64,000 nucleotides of DNA from NCBI RefSeq assembly GCF_009829325.1, contig NZ_VUOS01000014.1, positions 124,001 through 188,000 on the forward strand, read 5' to 3'. Origin of the DNA: Nocardia sp. CY41 (lineage in GTDB: Bacteria > Actinomycetota > Actinomycetes > Mycobacteriales > Mycobacteriaceae). Shown one piece after another: positions 1 to 8,076 of the stretch (the first letter of the stretch is position 1; every line of letters begins with the position of its first letter). Below the pieces are notes generated by a model that was not told the DNA's origin, did no database searches, and was given only the letters and a program-made list of their open reading frames with translations. Position numbers and translations under genes: made by a program.

Positions 1-838
1 AGTCGCAGAACAGCGAACTGATGTAGAAGCGGTAGATCAACTCCCCGAGCCGATCGCGCTCGACTTCGGGCAGCGCCTGCATCTGCGGAAAAGTCCTGCC
101 CTCGACGAACTCCGTGACCAGAACGTGTCTCGTGCAGTGCTCTCGGATGCTGTCGGGCACCATGATGAACGGATGGCCGCGGTAGCGCGAAGCCACCCGG
201 TGCTGGGTCCTGGCTTCGCGCGGATAGTCGAGTTCGTTTCCGATGTTGCGGGCGATCTCCTCGAGCACGGCGCTGTCGGCCGCGCTCGGGAGGATGGATT
301 TCCAGAGCTTGCTGAGCACTTCCAGATTGCGCATGTCCGCGTGGATGGCCTCGTCCACGCCCGGGTATTGGACCTTGACGGCCACCGCGCGCCCGTCGTG
401 CAGCCGTGCCCGGTACACCTGCCCGATCGACGCCGCCGCGATCGGTGTCTCGTCGAAATCGGCGAAGATTCGCGCCGGTGGCCCGAGATCGTCCTCGATG
501 ACCTTCAGCATCGCCGCGAACGGCACAGTCGGGGCCCGGTCGCACAATTCGGCGAGCTTGGTCCGGAACAGTTCGCGATGCGTCGGCGGGATCAGGTCGA
601 CGTCCAGCACCGACAACATCTGGCCCAGCTTCATCGCCGCGCCCTTCATACTGCCGAGCACCGTGACGAGCTGCTGCGCCGTCGTCAGGGTGGACCGTTC
701 GGCGAGTACCCGGCGGGCTTCCTCGGTTCTGCCGACCATCGACAACCGATTTCCGACACCACGGACGGCTTGTCCCGCAGCCAGCCGGCCCAGCCGGCCA
801 CCCCGGGCCAAACGCCCTTTGGGCACTCGATCTGTCAC
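1..838 (-). CDS. AarF/UbiB (ABC1) family protein kinase-like protein, 3' end outside window
   Basis: Reading the minus strand leftward from the GTG at 838 gives an uninterrupted frame that leaves the window at base 1, about 279 codons. It shows ABC1-family hallmarks in order: the KxGQ-type segment KGAAMKLGQM near residue 70, the alanine-rich loop AAASIGQVYRARL, then VAVKVQYPG with the presumed ATP-binding lysine, and an ELDYPREA segment. The family consists of atypical kinases/ATPases linked to quinone or lipid metabolism; the substrate here is unknown. The GTG at 838 is preferred over an in-frame ATG at 853 because GGAGG lies 8 bases upstream of it. It lies downstream of, and on the same strand as, the PucR regulator, 94 bp apart, so cotranscription is possible. 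Confidence 0.85.
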   Translation of the reverse strand, partial: MTDRVPKGRLARGGRLGRLAAGQAVRGVGNRLSMVGRTEEARRVLAERSTLTTAQQLVTVLGSMKGAAMKLGQMLSVLDVDLIPPTHRELFRTKLAELCDRAPTVPFAAMLKVIEDDLGPPARIFADFDETPIAAASIGQVYRARLHDGRAVAVKVQYPGVDEAIHADMRNLEVLSKLWKSILPSAADSAVLEEIARNIGNELDYPREARTQHRVASRYRGHPFIMVPDSIREHCTRHVLVTEFVEGRTFPQMQALPEVERDRLGELIYRFYISSLFCD

Positions 839-932
839 CGCATGCACCTCCATGAGCATCCGCGGCGTATGTCACACGAGCGGAGATTGTTCGCACTCCG
901 GCGTCAGTTGTCGAGTGCACAGCGGCCGGGCA

Positions 933-2177
933 CTAGCGCGCGGCCGTTCGCCGGGTCTCGGCTCGCGGCCGTTCGGCGCCGCCGTTGGTCCAGATGATCA
1001 GTGCCGAGTGCAGGTACCAGAGTCCTCGTGCGTCGGAGGGATCGAGGCCGGTGAGTTCTGCGATTCGTCGTAGCCGGTAATCGACCGTGTTCGGATGGAC
1101 ATTCAGCCGCCGAGCTGTGCGCTGGCGATTCAATTCGTTGCCGATGTGTATCCGCAGCGTCTCCACCAAGTCCGGATAATCCATCAGCGGCGCGAGCTGG
1201 GTGCCGAGTACGTCGCGTCCGATGCCGGGCCGGGTCAGCTGATATTGGAGCGCCAACTCGGTGAACCTGTGCACGCCGGGTCCGCGTCCGAGTTGCTCCA
1301 CGGTGTCGAGCAACTCGTGGGCTTGCACAGCGGCGGCGGCGACCTGGTGCGGTTCGGCGGGGACGACGGTGGCGGTGATCGGCACGCGCGCTGCATGCGA
1401 GAGTTCGGCGACCACGGCGTCCAGATCGGGGGCGCCGGACCGGGTGGCGGGAATGAGGATCGTTCCTCCGTCCACCGACAGCAGCGACAGGGCTTGGCCG
1501 TCGAACAGATCGGCGAGGCTGGACTGCAGGCGGCGAAGTTTGCGCCGCGCGACGACTTGGCCGTCGAGCTGGGGAAGACTTTCGTCGGGATGCGCCGGAA
1601 CCGCCACGGCGAGCACCATGTAGGTGTCCGCGATCGGTATGCCGCATTCACGCGCCATCGCGGAGGTCGCATGGCCGCCCAGCAGCGCGGAGGTCAGGGT
1701 GAGTACCGCGGTTCGATCCTCGGCCGCACCGGCTTTGCATTCCCGCGCATAGGCTTTGCCGATCGTCGCGGTGACCAGACTCAGCAATTCGAGCGTGGTG
1801 GCAGTGCCGGAGACTATGTCTACGCGATCCGCGGCGTCCTTCTCGGCGAACAACATCTCCAGCCCGAACTTGAATCCCACATGAACCGCATGAAGGATCG
1901 CGTCGATGGAGATGCCTTGCCGAGCCCACCCCGCTGCCGCGTTCAGCAGCCCCTCGGTGCGGTCGGCCGAGGCCGGCTCGCCCACCCGCTGACTCGCCCA
2001 TTCCAAGCACATCCGGACCACCACCGGGATCGTCGCGTCGGCTGGGCCACCCGGTAGCACGGCGGAATCCCTCAGGTGTCCGACGATCTTTCTGGTCCAT
2101 GCGTCGGTGTCGCGTAAAGGTGACCGCACCGGCCGCGCCGTATCCGGTGCGAAGTGGGCGATTCTGCCGATCGTCAC
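933..2177 (-). CDS. PucR family transcriptional regulator
   Basis: The product is 414 aa. Its C-terminus carries a PucR-type helix-turn-helix (NRQRTARRLNVHPNTVDYRL) that follows a run of about 50 residues (LALQYQLTRPGIG onward) typical of the CdaR/PucR output module. The middle part resembles the GGDEF-like domain of this family, and the N-terminal third looks like the RsbRD/PucR sensory region (IDAILHAVHVGFKFG). Such proteins are activators or repressors of nearby catabolic genes; the ligand cannot be read from sequence. The GTG start at 2177 was chosen because GAGGAGG sits about 7 bases upstream; an upstream extension to 2303 has Arg-rich, shadow-like composition. The next gene downstream on the same strand is the AarF kinase. 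Confidence 0.88.
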   Translation of the reverse strand: MTIGRIAHFAPDTARPVRSPLRDTDAWTRKIVGHLRDSAVLPGGPADATIPVVVRMCLEWASQRVGEPASADRTEGLLNAAAGWARQGISIDAILHAVHVGFKFGLEMLFAEKDAADRVDIVSGTATTLELLSLVTATIGKAYARECKAGAAEDRTAVLTLTSALLGGHATSAMARECGIPIADTYMVLAVAVPAHPDESLPQLDGQVVARRKLRRLQSSLADLFDGQALSLLSVDGGTILIPATRSGAPDLDAVVAELSHAARVPITATVVPAEPHQVAAAAVQAHELLDTVEQLGRGPGVHRFTELALQYQLTRPGIGRDVLGTQLAPLMDYPDLVETLRIHIGNELNRQRTARRLNVHPNTVDYRLRRIAELTGLDPSDARGLWYLHSALIIWTNGGAERPRAETRRTAAR

Positions 2178-2451
2178 GGGTGACCTCCTCGTCGCCGTCG
2201 AGCCACGGTGGCGTCGGATTCGCCGCTCGCTACGGAGAAGCGCCCGACCTCCAGCGTCCGCAGCACCACTGCTGTCCGCTCCGTCACAAACGGTAAACCG
2301 CACGACAACTCAGCTACTACTCCCCTTCGGGCCCCCTTCTTACGCCCGCCGCAAAGGGTGCTGACCAGGAAAGATCGTGAGCTGGTGTTCGATTTGGGAA
2401 GCTCCCCGCCCCCACATACATGGTCAGGTGCTCACTTTTGCCGTGCGGGAT

Positions 2452-3084
2452 TCACACCGCCGCGGCGCCCACCTCGGCCTCCATCCATGCCCCGATCATG
2501 CGCCCGGTCATCTCGATCGCCTCCCTGCGCGCTCCACTGTCGACCTCGAGTGCCGACGCGCGCAACACTGCCGCGAAGCCGGTGTTGATGATGACGAACG
2601 TCATCACGTCGTAGCGGTGATCGTCACCCGGGCCGAGCACCTGGATCAGCAACACCTTGACCAGCAGGCGAAGCCGCGGCTCGAATTCGGGAATCCCGCT
2701 GCTGTAGAACTGCACTCCCGCCACCAGCGCGCGCACCAACTTCGCATTGGCCACCAACTCCTCACTGATGACCTCCAGGATGTCGGTGACGATCTGCCGG
2801 ACGGGTTTGCCCGACAGATCGAACACGCGCTGGGTGAAGCGCCGCTCCACCGTTTCGAGTAACCGCTCGAGCAGCTCGTCCACCAGAACCGCCCGATCCG
2901 CGAAATACCGGTAGACCGTGCCGATGCTGACACCGGCCTCCGCCGCGATCCGGTTCGTCGAGGTATCGGCGATACCGCGCTCCCCGAACAACCGCGCGGC
3001 CGTATCCAGAATGTGCTCCCGCGTCGCCTTTGCCCGCTCCTGAGTCGGACGACGACGTTGGCCGACAGCCTTCGGCGGCACCAC
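2452..3084 (-). CDS. TetR/AcrR family transcriptional regulator
   Basis: A 210-aa protein of normal TetR length. The N-terminal DNA-binding domain is clear at about residues 20-65 (ATREHILDTAARLFGERG followed by TNRIAAEAGVSIGTVYRYF). The C-terminal ligand domain is alpha-helical and not assignable. The start is GTG, with GGGAGG immediately upstream; the adjacent second GTG is equally possible. No divergent or adjacent enzyme gene lies close enough to name a target: 274 bp separate it from pucR and 202 bp from the SPW gene. Auto-regulation is likely from family knowledge, but no convincing palindrome was found upstream. Confidence 0.9.
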   Translation of the reverse strand: MVPPKAVGQRRRPTQERAKATREHILDTAARLFGERGIADTSTNRIAAEAGVSIGTVYRYFADRAVLVDELLERLLETVERRFTQRVFDLSGKPVRQIVTDILEVISEELVANAKLVRALVAGVQFYSSGIPEFEPRLRLLVKVLLIQVLGPGDDHRYDVMTFVIINTGFAAVLRASALEVDSGARREAIEMTGRMIGAWMEAEVGAAAV

Positions 3085-3286
3085 ACCTCCCGCCCCGCAA
3101 CCAAAACTGAGCGTCGCTCATCTTAGCGGGAGCGAACGGCGTCCCGAAGAGGAACTTTCATTACGGGCGGTCTTGTTCGCCGTGCCGGTCACCGCGCCCG
3201 CGCACCGCCGCGACCGGCTACGGCTTCGTCGGCGGCCGGGCGATCGGCGCGACGCCACGCCACGCCGATACCGATACGACTTCGTT

Positions 3287-3790
3287 TCACCGCGTAGTAG
3301 TCTCCGGCCCCAGTCCGGACGGCCGCCGGATTCGAGTGTCCTCTGCGCCGGGCGCCTCGCCGGTGAGTCGTCCGGTGCGGCTCATCCCGAGGACCATCGA
3401 GCCGAGGCCGAGCAGCAGCGCGAGCGCGCCGGCGACGACGTTGTTCCAGATCGTCGATGTGGTGTCGACGTTACCGCTGACCACCCACGGGGACACGATC
3501 GTCCAGAGGCCGATCAGTGGTGCGGCCCAGACGATGCCGTGCGTCCGCCCGTACACCGAGGCGAATCCGAGGGCCAGCATCGCCAGAGCGATACCGCAGA
3601 CGAGGTTGTTGACGGTCAAGGTCGAGAACCCGTTGAATCCGACAACCCACGGGGAGATCGCGATATACAGCCCGGTCAAGAACAACAGTCCGGTGACCGC
3701 CTGCGCGTCCGGCGCTTCCGAAGCGCGCTCGTACTTCTCCCGCAACTCCACGATGTCGGGATGCCGACTCATCATGGTTTCACTACTCAT
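3287..3790 (-). CDS. SPW repeat integral membrane protein
   Basis: A 167-aa membrane protein with two copies of the SPW signature, ISPWVV near residue 45 and VSPWVV near residue 99, each inside a hydrophobic hairpin, giving four predicted membrane segments. The two halves look like an internal duplication. The function of the family is unknown. The ATG at 3790 is chosen because GGTGGAG precedes it by about four bases; a longer reading to 3883 adds an Arg-rich stretch without a ribosome site. It is transcribed divergently from the MarR gene at 3918, so the operator-like palindrome between them may control both. Confidence 0.85.
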   Translation of the reverse strand: MSSETMMSRHPDIVELREKYERASEAPDAQAVTGLLFLTGLYIAISPWVVGFNGFSTLTVNNLVCGIALAMLALGFASVYGRTHGIVWAAPLIGLWTIVSPWVVSGNVDTTSTIWNNVVAGALALLLGLGSMVLGMSRTGRLTGEAPGAEDTRIRRPSGLGPETTTR

Positions 3791-3901
3791 GTTCTCCACC
3801 ACCTTTGGACGTAGTGGCGAATCGAGGCTCTCGAGCCGGACGGCCTGTGCTCGGTCGCGGAACGCGGCCCGGGTAGTCGCCACTCACTCATATGTCATGC
3901 C

Positions 3902-3914
3902 GTGATACTATCAC
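3902..3914. promoter_or_regulatory. Palindromic operator GTGATA-c-TATCAC with embedded -10
   Basis: Perfect inverted repeat with 6-base arms and a 1-base centre in the SPW/marR divergent region. The internal TACTAT (3906-3911) lies 6 bases before the first ATG of marR, which would make the marR message leaderless. A MarR dimer bound here would block its own promoter. Assignment to this MarR protein is inference. Confidence 0.6.
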
Positions 3915-3917
3915 TCC

Positions 3918-4364
3918 ATGATGGAAGGGTCGATGCCCTCGCCTGCCCACCTCACCGACCAGGAGTACGCGAGGCTGCTGGCGTTCCGGAGCGGCCTTCG
4001 GCAGCTCCTGCGCTGGAGTGAGCGCCGGGCAGCCGAAGTCGGGCTCACCGACACGCAGCATCAGCTGCTGCTGGCGATCCGAGCGCACGCGGATCCGGAC
4101 GGGCCCAGCGTCGGAGAGATCGCCGGATATCTGTGCGCCCGCCACCACAGCGTGGTGCAACTGATCGATCGCACCGAGCAACTCGGCCTTGTCGCCCGCA
4201 CGCGGGGGCAGGGCAACGACCGCCGCGTCGTCCATCTCACGCTCACCGAGGCGGGCAAGGAGACGCTGGCCCTACTCGGCGCCACGCATCTGGAAGAGCT
4301 GCGAAGACTCACCCCCCTCATCAGTGCGCTGGACGATCCCGCCGCCCTCCCGCAAGCCGGATGA
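3918..4364 (+). CDS. MarR family transcriptional regulator
   Basis: A 148-aa protein with the winged-helix core of MarR regulators: GLTDTQHQLLLAI, then SVGEIAGYLCARHHSVVQLIDR as recognition helix region, and the wing DRRVVHLTLTEAG. MarR proteins are dimeric repressors released by small phenolic or oxidising ligands. Two starts are possible: ATG 3918, which fits a leaderless transcript from the TACTAT -10, or ATG 3933, preceded by GGAAGGG. Its 3' end overlaps the 3' end of the convergent MFS gene by 93 bp, so the two transcripts are antisense to each other there. The MFS exporter or the divergent SPW gene are the plausible targets. Confidence 0.88.
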   Translation: MMEGSMPSPAHLTDQEYARLLAFRSGLRQLLRWSERRAAEVGLTDTQHQLLLAIRAHADPDGPSVGEIAGYLCARHHSVVQLIDRTEQLGLVARTRGQGNDRRVVHLTLTEAGKETLALLGATHLEELRRLTPLISALDDPAALPQAG

Positions 4365-5600
4365 GGACGTGCCGGCACGCCGTGGCAGCAGAAGCGGTGT
4401 GGCCAGGAGCAACAGCCCGGCCAGGGCTATCGCCGCACGGAGGCCGGTGAGTCGGGCCAGCAGACCCCACGACAGGGTGAGTACGGCGATGCCGATGCTG
4501 CTGGTGATCGACCAGGCGGCGAGCACCCGGGCGTGGCGGTCGGCATCGGTGTTGCGCAACCGATAGGCGGCGAAGACGGAATTGAAAAGGCTCAAGCAGA
4601 GGATCAGCCCGAATTCGGTCACCATCACGATCACGAGCCCGGTCACGCCCGGCTGGATGAACGCGAGACCGAGGGGCCAGCAGGCTCGAAGTGCGCCGAA
4701 GACGCGCAGCACCGCTTGCTCGCCGTAGCGGGAAACGACCCGGCGGGCGAGTCGTGACCCGACGAGGCCGCCGATACAGGGAACGGCGAACGCCAGCCCG
4801 TACGCCCAGACGGGGAACCGCAGTTCGGCGAGCATCAGCACCGACAGCAGCGGCTCCGCGGCCATGATCAGTCCGTTGACCAGCACGGTGTTGAAGAACA
4901 GTCGCCGCAGCGTGTGGTGGGTCAGGATGTAGTGCCATCCTTCGACGAGGTCGCCCCAGCGGCGCGTCCGGGTCGTCCGCGGGCTCGGTGGCCGCTCCGG
5001 CTCTCGGATGACGGTCAAAGCGAGCGCCGAAAAGAGGTAGCTCGCCGCGTCCACGGCAACGGTGGCCACCGGCCCCAGCAGCCCGATGGCGGCGCCTCCC
5101 ACGGGCGGTCCGACGACGGTGGCCGACCAGGTGGTGGACTCGAATCGACTGGTGGCCAGGAGAAGCCGGTCGGCAGGGACGACGGTCTTCAGGTAGGCGC
5201 CACTGGCGGCCGCGAACGCGATCTTCGCCGCCGCGGTGACGATGGCGATCAGCAGAAGTTGCGCGAAGGTCAGCACGCCCAGCCAGTAGGCCAGCGGTAC
5301 GGACGCCAGCGCCGCGAACCGGACGACGTCCATGGCGATCATGACCGGCCGCTTGGCGCGGGGCTCCATCCACGGCCCGAGCGGAACCGCCAGCAGCGCC
5401 CCCATCGCCAACCCGGCGGACGACAGCACCGCCACCTCCGCCGAGCCGGCGTTCAGCGCCGTGATGGCGACGACCGTGAACGCCCCGAACCCGAGTCCGG
5501 TCCCGTAGGCGCTGACGGCGTAGGCCGCCCACAACCATCCGAACGACCTTCCGAGGTTGGCACCGCCCATACCCGACACCCGCTTCCACGCCTGAACCAT
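4272..5600 (-). CDS. MFS transporter (EntS/MFS_3-like exporter)
   Basis: A 442-aa polytopic membrane protein with about 12 hydrophobic segments. The pattern matches the actinobacterial exporter branch of the major facilitator superfamily related to EntS, including a long loop carrying EPERPPSPRTTRTRR between the two six-helix halves. The last ~30 residues are polar and extend into the region overlapping the convergent marR gene, so the true C-terminus is likely longer than the membrane core needs. Substrate is unknown; drug or siderophore export is typical for relatives. A perfect palindrome ACAACT-aaa-AGTTGT lies 67 bp upstream of the ATG and probably regulates it. Confidence 0.88.
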   Translation of the reverse strand: MVQAWKRVSGMGGANLGRSFGWLWAAYAVSAYGTGLGFGAFTVVAITALNAGSAEVAVLSSAGLAMGALLAVPLGPWMEPRAKRPVMIAMDVVRFAALASVPLAYWLGVLTFAQLLLIAIVTAAAKIAFAAASGAYLKTVVPADRLLLATSRFESTTWSATVVGPPVGGAAIGLLGPVATVAVDAASYLFSALALTVIREPERPPSPRTTRTRRWGDLVEGWHYILTHHTLRRLFFNTVLVNGLIMAAEPLLSVLMLAELRFPVWAYGLAFAVPCIGGLVGSRLARRVVSRYGEQAVLRVFGALRACWPLGLAFIQPGVTGLVIVMVTEFGLILCLSLFNSVFAAYRLRNTDADRHARVLAAWSITSSIGIAVLTLSWGLLARLTGLRAAIALAGLLLLATPLLLPRRAGTSSSGLREGGGIVQRTDEGGESSQLFQMRGAE

Positions 5601-5666
5601 GTTGTGTGGTCAGGGGATTGAAGCCGATCGGTGGCGCTGACACCAACAACGTATCGGCCGAACTCA

Positions 5667-5681
5667 ACAACTAAAAGTTGT
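5667..5681. promoter_or_regulatory. Palindrome ACAACT-aaa-AGTTGT upstream of the MFS gene
   Basis: Perfect 6-base arms with a 3-base centre in an AT-richer patch between the MFS start (5600) and the RHH operon. Its AGTTG half-site recurs upstream of the MarR/MFS unit at 28534 and, imperfectly, upstream of the YceI gene at 39331. Confidence 0.55.
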
Positions 5682-5737
5682 GAAAGCAGGTCCCCCGTTA
5701 TCCGTACGTTCCCGAGTATTCCCAGCGAAGCCCTGGC

Positions 5738-5761
5738 GGCTAGCATACTAGCTTGCTAGCA
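5738..5761. promoter_or_regulatory. Three tandem CTAG boxes at exact 8-bp spacing (candidate RHH operator)
   Basis: CTAG cores lie at 5740-5743, 5748-5751 and 5756-5759, within octamers GGCTAGCA, TACTAGCT and TGCTAGCA. This matches the geometry of MetJ/Arc-type ribbon-helix-helix operators, where dimers occupy adjacent 8-bp boxes. The next gene encodes a ribbon-helix-helix protein, so autoregulation is the simplest reading. TAGCAT at 5757-5762 is 6 bases before the GTG and would serve as a -10 for a leaderless message. Confidence 0.65.
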
Positions 5762-5768
5762 TTGCCCG

Positions 5769-5939
5769 GTGGGCGAGGAAGTCAAGCAGTTCAACGTCTA
5801 CCTGCCGATCGAACTGATCAAGCAGGTCAAATTGCGCGCGATCGAGTCGGAGATGTCGTTGTCGGCGCTGGTGACCGCCGCGCTGCGCGCCTACCTGGAC
5901 GACCGATCGAACGCACCGTCAGGAGAGGATCGACTATGA
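5769..5939 (+). CDS. Small ribbon-helix-helix (CopG/MetJ-like) DNA-binding protein
   Basis: A 56-codon reading frame from GTG 5769. The product begins [16 protein letters not shown], a beta-strand with alternating polar and hydrophobic residues, followed by helix [10 protein letters not shown] and helix [16 protein letters not shown]: the strand-helix-helix order of the ribbon-helix-helix fold. Its stop overlaps the ATG of the VOC gene (ATGA), implying translational coupling. It lies directly behind three 8-bp-spaced CTAG boxes, a classic operator for this fold. It could be an autoregulator of the three-gene operon or the antitoxin-like partner of something else; no toxin is adjacent. No Shine-Dalgarno sequence is seen, in keeping with a leaderless start. 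Confidence 0.75.
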   Translation: MGEEVKQFNVYLPIELIKQVKLRAIESEMSLSALVTAALRAYLDDRSNAPSGEDRL

Positions 5940-6277
5940 CCACCGAGGGCATCGAGGCCGTGTTCCTGGAGACCCACAACTGGGGCCGGATGGCAAAGTT
6001 CCTGCAGGGGTTGGGATTCACGGTCGAATTCGAGACCGACCACCACTCCGGCCAGTTCCGCAACGGCGACGGCCCCTACGTGTTCGTCGCCGAGGTCCCC
6101 GCGACGAAGCCCGCCTGCACCCAGCTGGTGCTGAAGGTGGCGAGCTCCGAGGAACGTCCGGGCGAGGGCGTCGAGATCGCCACCGGCTTCGAGCCGACCC
6201 ACTACGGGACCCAGGAGATGACCGTCCGAGACCCGGACGGACGGTCGTGGAGCCTGCAGGCACCGGGCAAGGAGTAA
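5936..6277 (+). CDS. VOC family (glyoxalase/bleomycin-resistance fold) protein
   Basis: A 113-aa protein with the paired beta-alpha-beta-beta-beta layout of the vicinal oxygen chelate fold: [23 protein letters not shown] opens the first module and [18 protein letters not shown] closes the second. The terminal DPDG turn is characteristic. VOC proteins are metal-dependent enzymes or drug-binding proteins; the substrate is not evident. It is coupled to the upstream ribbon-helix-helix gene through an ATGA overlap, and GGAGAGG lies about 5 bases before the ATG. The methyltransferase gene begins 3 bases after its stop, so the three genes form one operon. Confidence 0.85.
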   Translation: MTTEGIEAVFLETHNWGRMAKFLQGLGFTVEFETDHHSGQFRNGDGPYVFVAEVPATKPACTQLVLKVASSEERPGEGVEIATGFEPTHYGTQEMTVRDPDGRSWSLQAPGKE

Positions 6278-6280
6278 GCA

Positions 6281-7132
6281 GTGGCACACGAGACCATCAC
6301 CCCGGACAACACCGCGGTACGGGTAGCACTGTGGCGCGCGATACACGTCCTGGACGACGCGCCCCCGCACGTATTCGACGATCGCGTCGGCCTGCGCCTG
6401 GCCGCTCCCGAGGACGGCTGGCGGGAGCGCCCGGACATGGAACCGCGCAACACCGCACCGATGCGCGCCGGAATAGTCTCCCGCGCGAGGTTTCTCGAGG
6501 ATCTCCTCGCCGAGCAGGCCGAGCGCGGCGTGGATCAGTACGTCGTACTCGGCGCGGGACTGGACACCTTCGCGCAACGCAGGCCCGACCTCGCCGCACG
6601 ATTCACCGTCTTCGAGGTCGACCAGCCCGGCCCGCAGGCATGGAAACGTCAGCGGCTCAGCGAACTCGGCTTCGACCTACCGCCCTGGCTGCGGTTGGTG
6701 CCGGTCGACTTCGAGGTGGACGCATGGTGGCAGCGGTTGATCGAAGCCGGTTTCGACCCCACTCGCCCGGCGTTGGTCGCCTCCGCCGGTGTCTCGATGT
6801 ACCTGACCCGCGAGGCGAACATCGCGACGCTGCGGCAACTGTCGGCACTCGCGCCGGGTTCCACCCTGGCCACCACATTCCTGCTGCCGCTCGAACTCGT
6901 CGATCCCGACGAACAGCGCATGCGCCGGTTCGCCGAAGAAGGCGCCCGCCGCTCCGGCACCCCGTTCCTCAGCTTCTTCCGTCCCGACGAGATGGTGCGG
7001 CTGGCCAAGGACGCCGGGTTCGCCGCCGCCCGGCACATCTCTGCGGCCGAGCTGACCGCCCGCTACTTCGCCGACCGCACCGATGGCCTGCGACCGGCGG
7101 AATCAGAGCAGATCATCGTCGCGACAACATGA
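6281..7132 (+). CDS. Class I SAM-dependent methyltransferase, TIGR00027/LCM-like
   Basis: A 283-aa protein of the mycobacterial family related to leucine carboxyl methyltransferases. The SAM-binding glycine loop is GAGLDTFAQR at residues 91-100, followed by the acidic FEVDQP motif near 111-116 and the family signature SAGVSMYL. Most members are uncharacterised; some act on carboxyl or hydroxyl groups of secondary metabolites or lipids. It is the last gene of the RHH-VOC-methyltransferase operon and sits 3 bases behind the VOC stop, with AAGGAG supplied by the end of the VOC frame. It converges on the small cysteine-motif gene at 7152. Confidence 0.9.
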   Translation: MAHETITPDNTAVRVALWRAIHVLDDAPPHVFDDRVGLRLAAPEDGWRERPDMEPRNTAPMRAGIVSRARFLEDLLAEQAERGVDQYVVLGAGLDTFAQRRPDLAARFTVFEVDQPGPQAWKRQRLSELGFDLPPWLRLVPVDFEVDAWWQRLIEAGFDPTRPALVASAGVSMYLTREANIATLRQLSALAPGSTLATTFLLPLELVDPDEQRMRRFAEEGARRSGTPFLSFFRPDEMVRLAKDAGFAAARHISAAELTARYFADRTDGLRPAESEQIIVATT

Positions 7133-7151
7133 TCTCCGGTCTGATCTCAGT

Positions 7152-7343
7152 TCATGCCGCGACGTCGAACAGCGTCAGTTCCTGCGGGACCCGTGCGGAT
7201 TCGGCGCGCTGCTCCGCGCGCTCCCGAATCGCGCACGTCGGCCCGATCCCCTCGGCGACCGATTGCGGGGACAGCAACCAACCGTGACAACGACGGCAGT
7301 GCGCGACCAGTCTCACCACGGGGCGGTCATCAATGGCGGCCAA
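7152..7343 (-). CDS. Small DUF6011-like cysteine-motif protein
   Basis: A 63-aa product with a zinc-binding-type pattern CRRCHGWLLSPQSVAEGIGP followed by Cys37; Cys16, Cys19 and Cys37 with His20 could ligate one metal. The LxSxxSVxxGIGPxC arrangement matches the actinobacterial DUF6011 group found in phage and host genomes, function unknown. The TTG at 7343 is preferred as start because GAGGAG lies 6 bases upstream; the frame is open to 7502 but that extension looks non-coding. It converges on the methyltransferase gene with only 19 bp between stops. Confidence 0.6.
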   Translation of the reverse strand: MAAIDDRPVVRLVAHCRRCHGWLLSPQSVAEGIGPTCAIRERAEQRAESARVPQELTLFDVAA

Positions 7344-7483
7344 TTCGTTCTCCTCTGGCCAGGCGACTACATCGTCAGTGTGGCATAGGGCACCGACAGA
7401 ATTCGGCGAAGACGACGCGAGCAGCCGACCCGGCCATCGATTTTTCGCAGCCGCATGCGTTCTCGCGGGCGTGCTGAGGAAAG

Positions 7484-7909
7484 ATGATGCCCATGACCGC
7501 ATCTCGACTGTTTCGTTCGTTGGTGGGTACCGTGCCCGCGGTACTCGCCGTCGTCAGCTTCACCGCGGCCGGAGGGGTCTCGACGGCCCAGGCCGCACCC
7601 GGCATTCCCGGTGTTCCCGGCGTGGTGCAACGCCTGCAGATCGCTCCCGGCCAGAACAGCACCGAAGCCACCGGCAACGTCGCGCAGGGCAAGTCCGACA
7701 GCTACTCCATCGCCACGGCGCCGGGGCAGCACCTGAGCTTCGACGTGAGCGGCAACGCCCGCGTGTCGGTGGCCCCGCTGATCGGGCCGCAGGTCGCGAA
7801 CGAGGTTCCGCACGCCGACCTCGTCGCCGACGGCATGGACTACCAGATCGTCGTCTCCTCCGCCGACGGCGGGGCGGCCGGCTACACCTTGAAGGTCACC
7901 CTCGTCTGA
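7484..7909 (+). CDS. Small secreted protein of unknown function
   Basis: A 141-aa protein with a clear Sec signal peptide: Arg11 and a hydrophobic core to about residue 30, then a signal-peptidase site after AQA at residues 35-37. The mature part starts APGIPGVPGVVQRLQ and continues as a beta-rich domain of about 90 residues without cysteines (ISFDV/VSVAPLIG/YTLKVTLV strands), similar in style to nocardial and mycobacterial exported hypothetical proteins. GAGGAAAG precedes the first ATG; the adjacent ATG at 7487 has better spacing. A strong hairpin terminator follows at 7925-7965. Confidence 0.8.
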   Translation: MMPMTASRLFRSLVGTVPAVLAVVSFTAAGGVSTAQAAPGIPGVPGVVQRLQIAPGQNSTEATGNVAQGKSDSYSIATAPGQHLSFDVSGNARVSVAPLIGPQVANEVPHADLVADGMDYQIVVSSADGGAAGYTLKVTLV

Positions 7910-7924
7910 CGCTCGAACGACTCC

Positions 7925-7965
7925 GCCCGCCGGCCTGACGTGTCACAACCGTCAGGCCGGCGGGC
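7925..7965. terminator. Strong hairpin terminator
   Basis: GCCCGCCGGCCTGACG (7925-7940) pairs perfectly with CGTCAGGCCGGCGGGC (7950-7965) around a 9-base loop. No T-tract, as is usual in this GC-rich group. It ends transcription of the secreted-protein gene. Confidence 0.8.
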
Positions 7966-8076
7966 TGCCCGTCCTCCGAGGACGCGCGTCATCCGCCTCC
8001 CGAGGACGCAGTGCCGTTGGGCACAACGAGGGCGAACCGCGGCGTACGGCCGAGGTCGGCGCACTATGGTGGGGCG

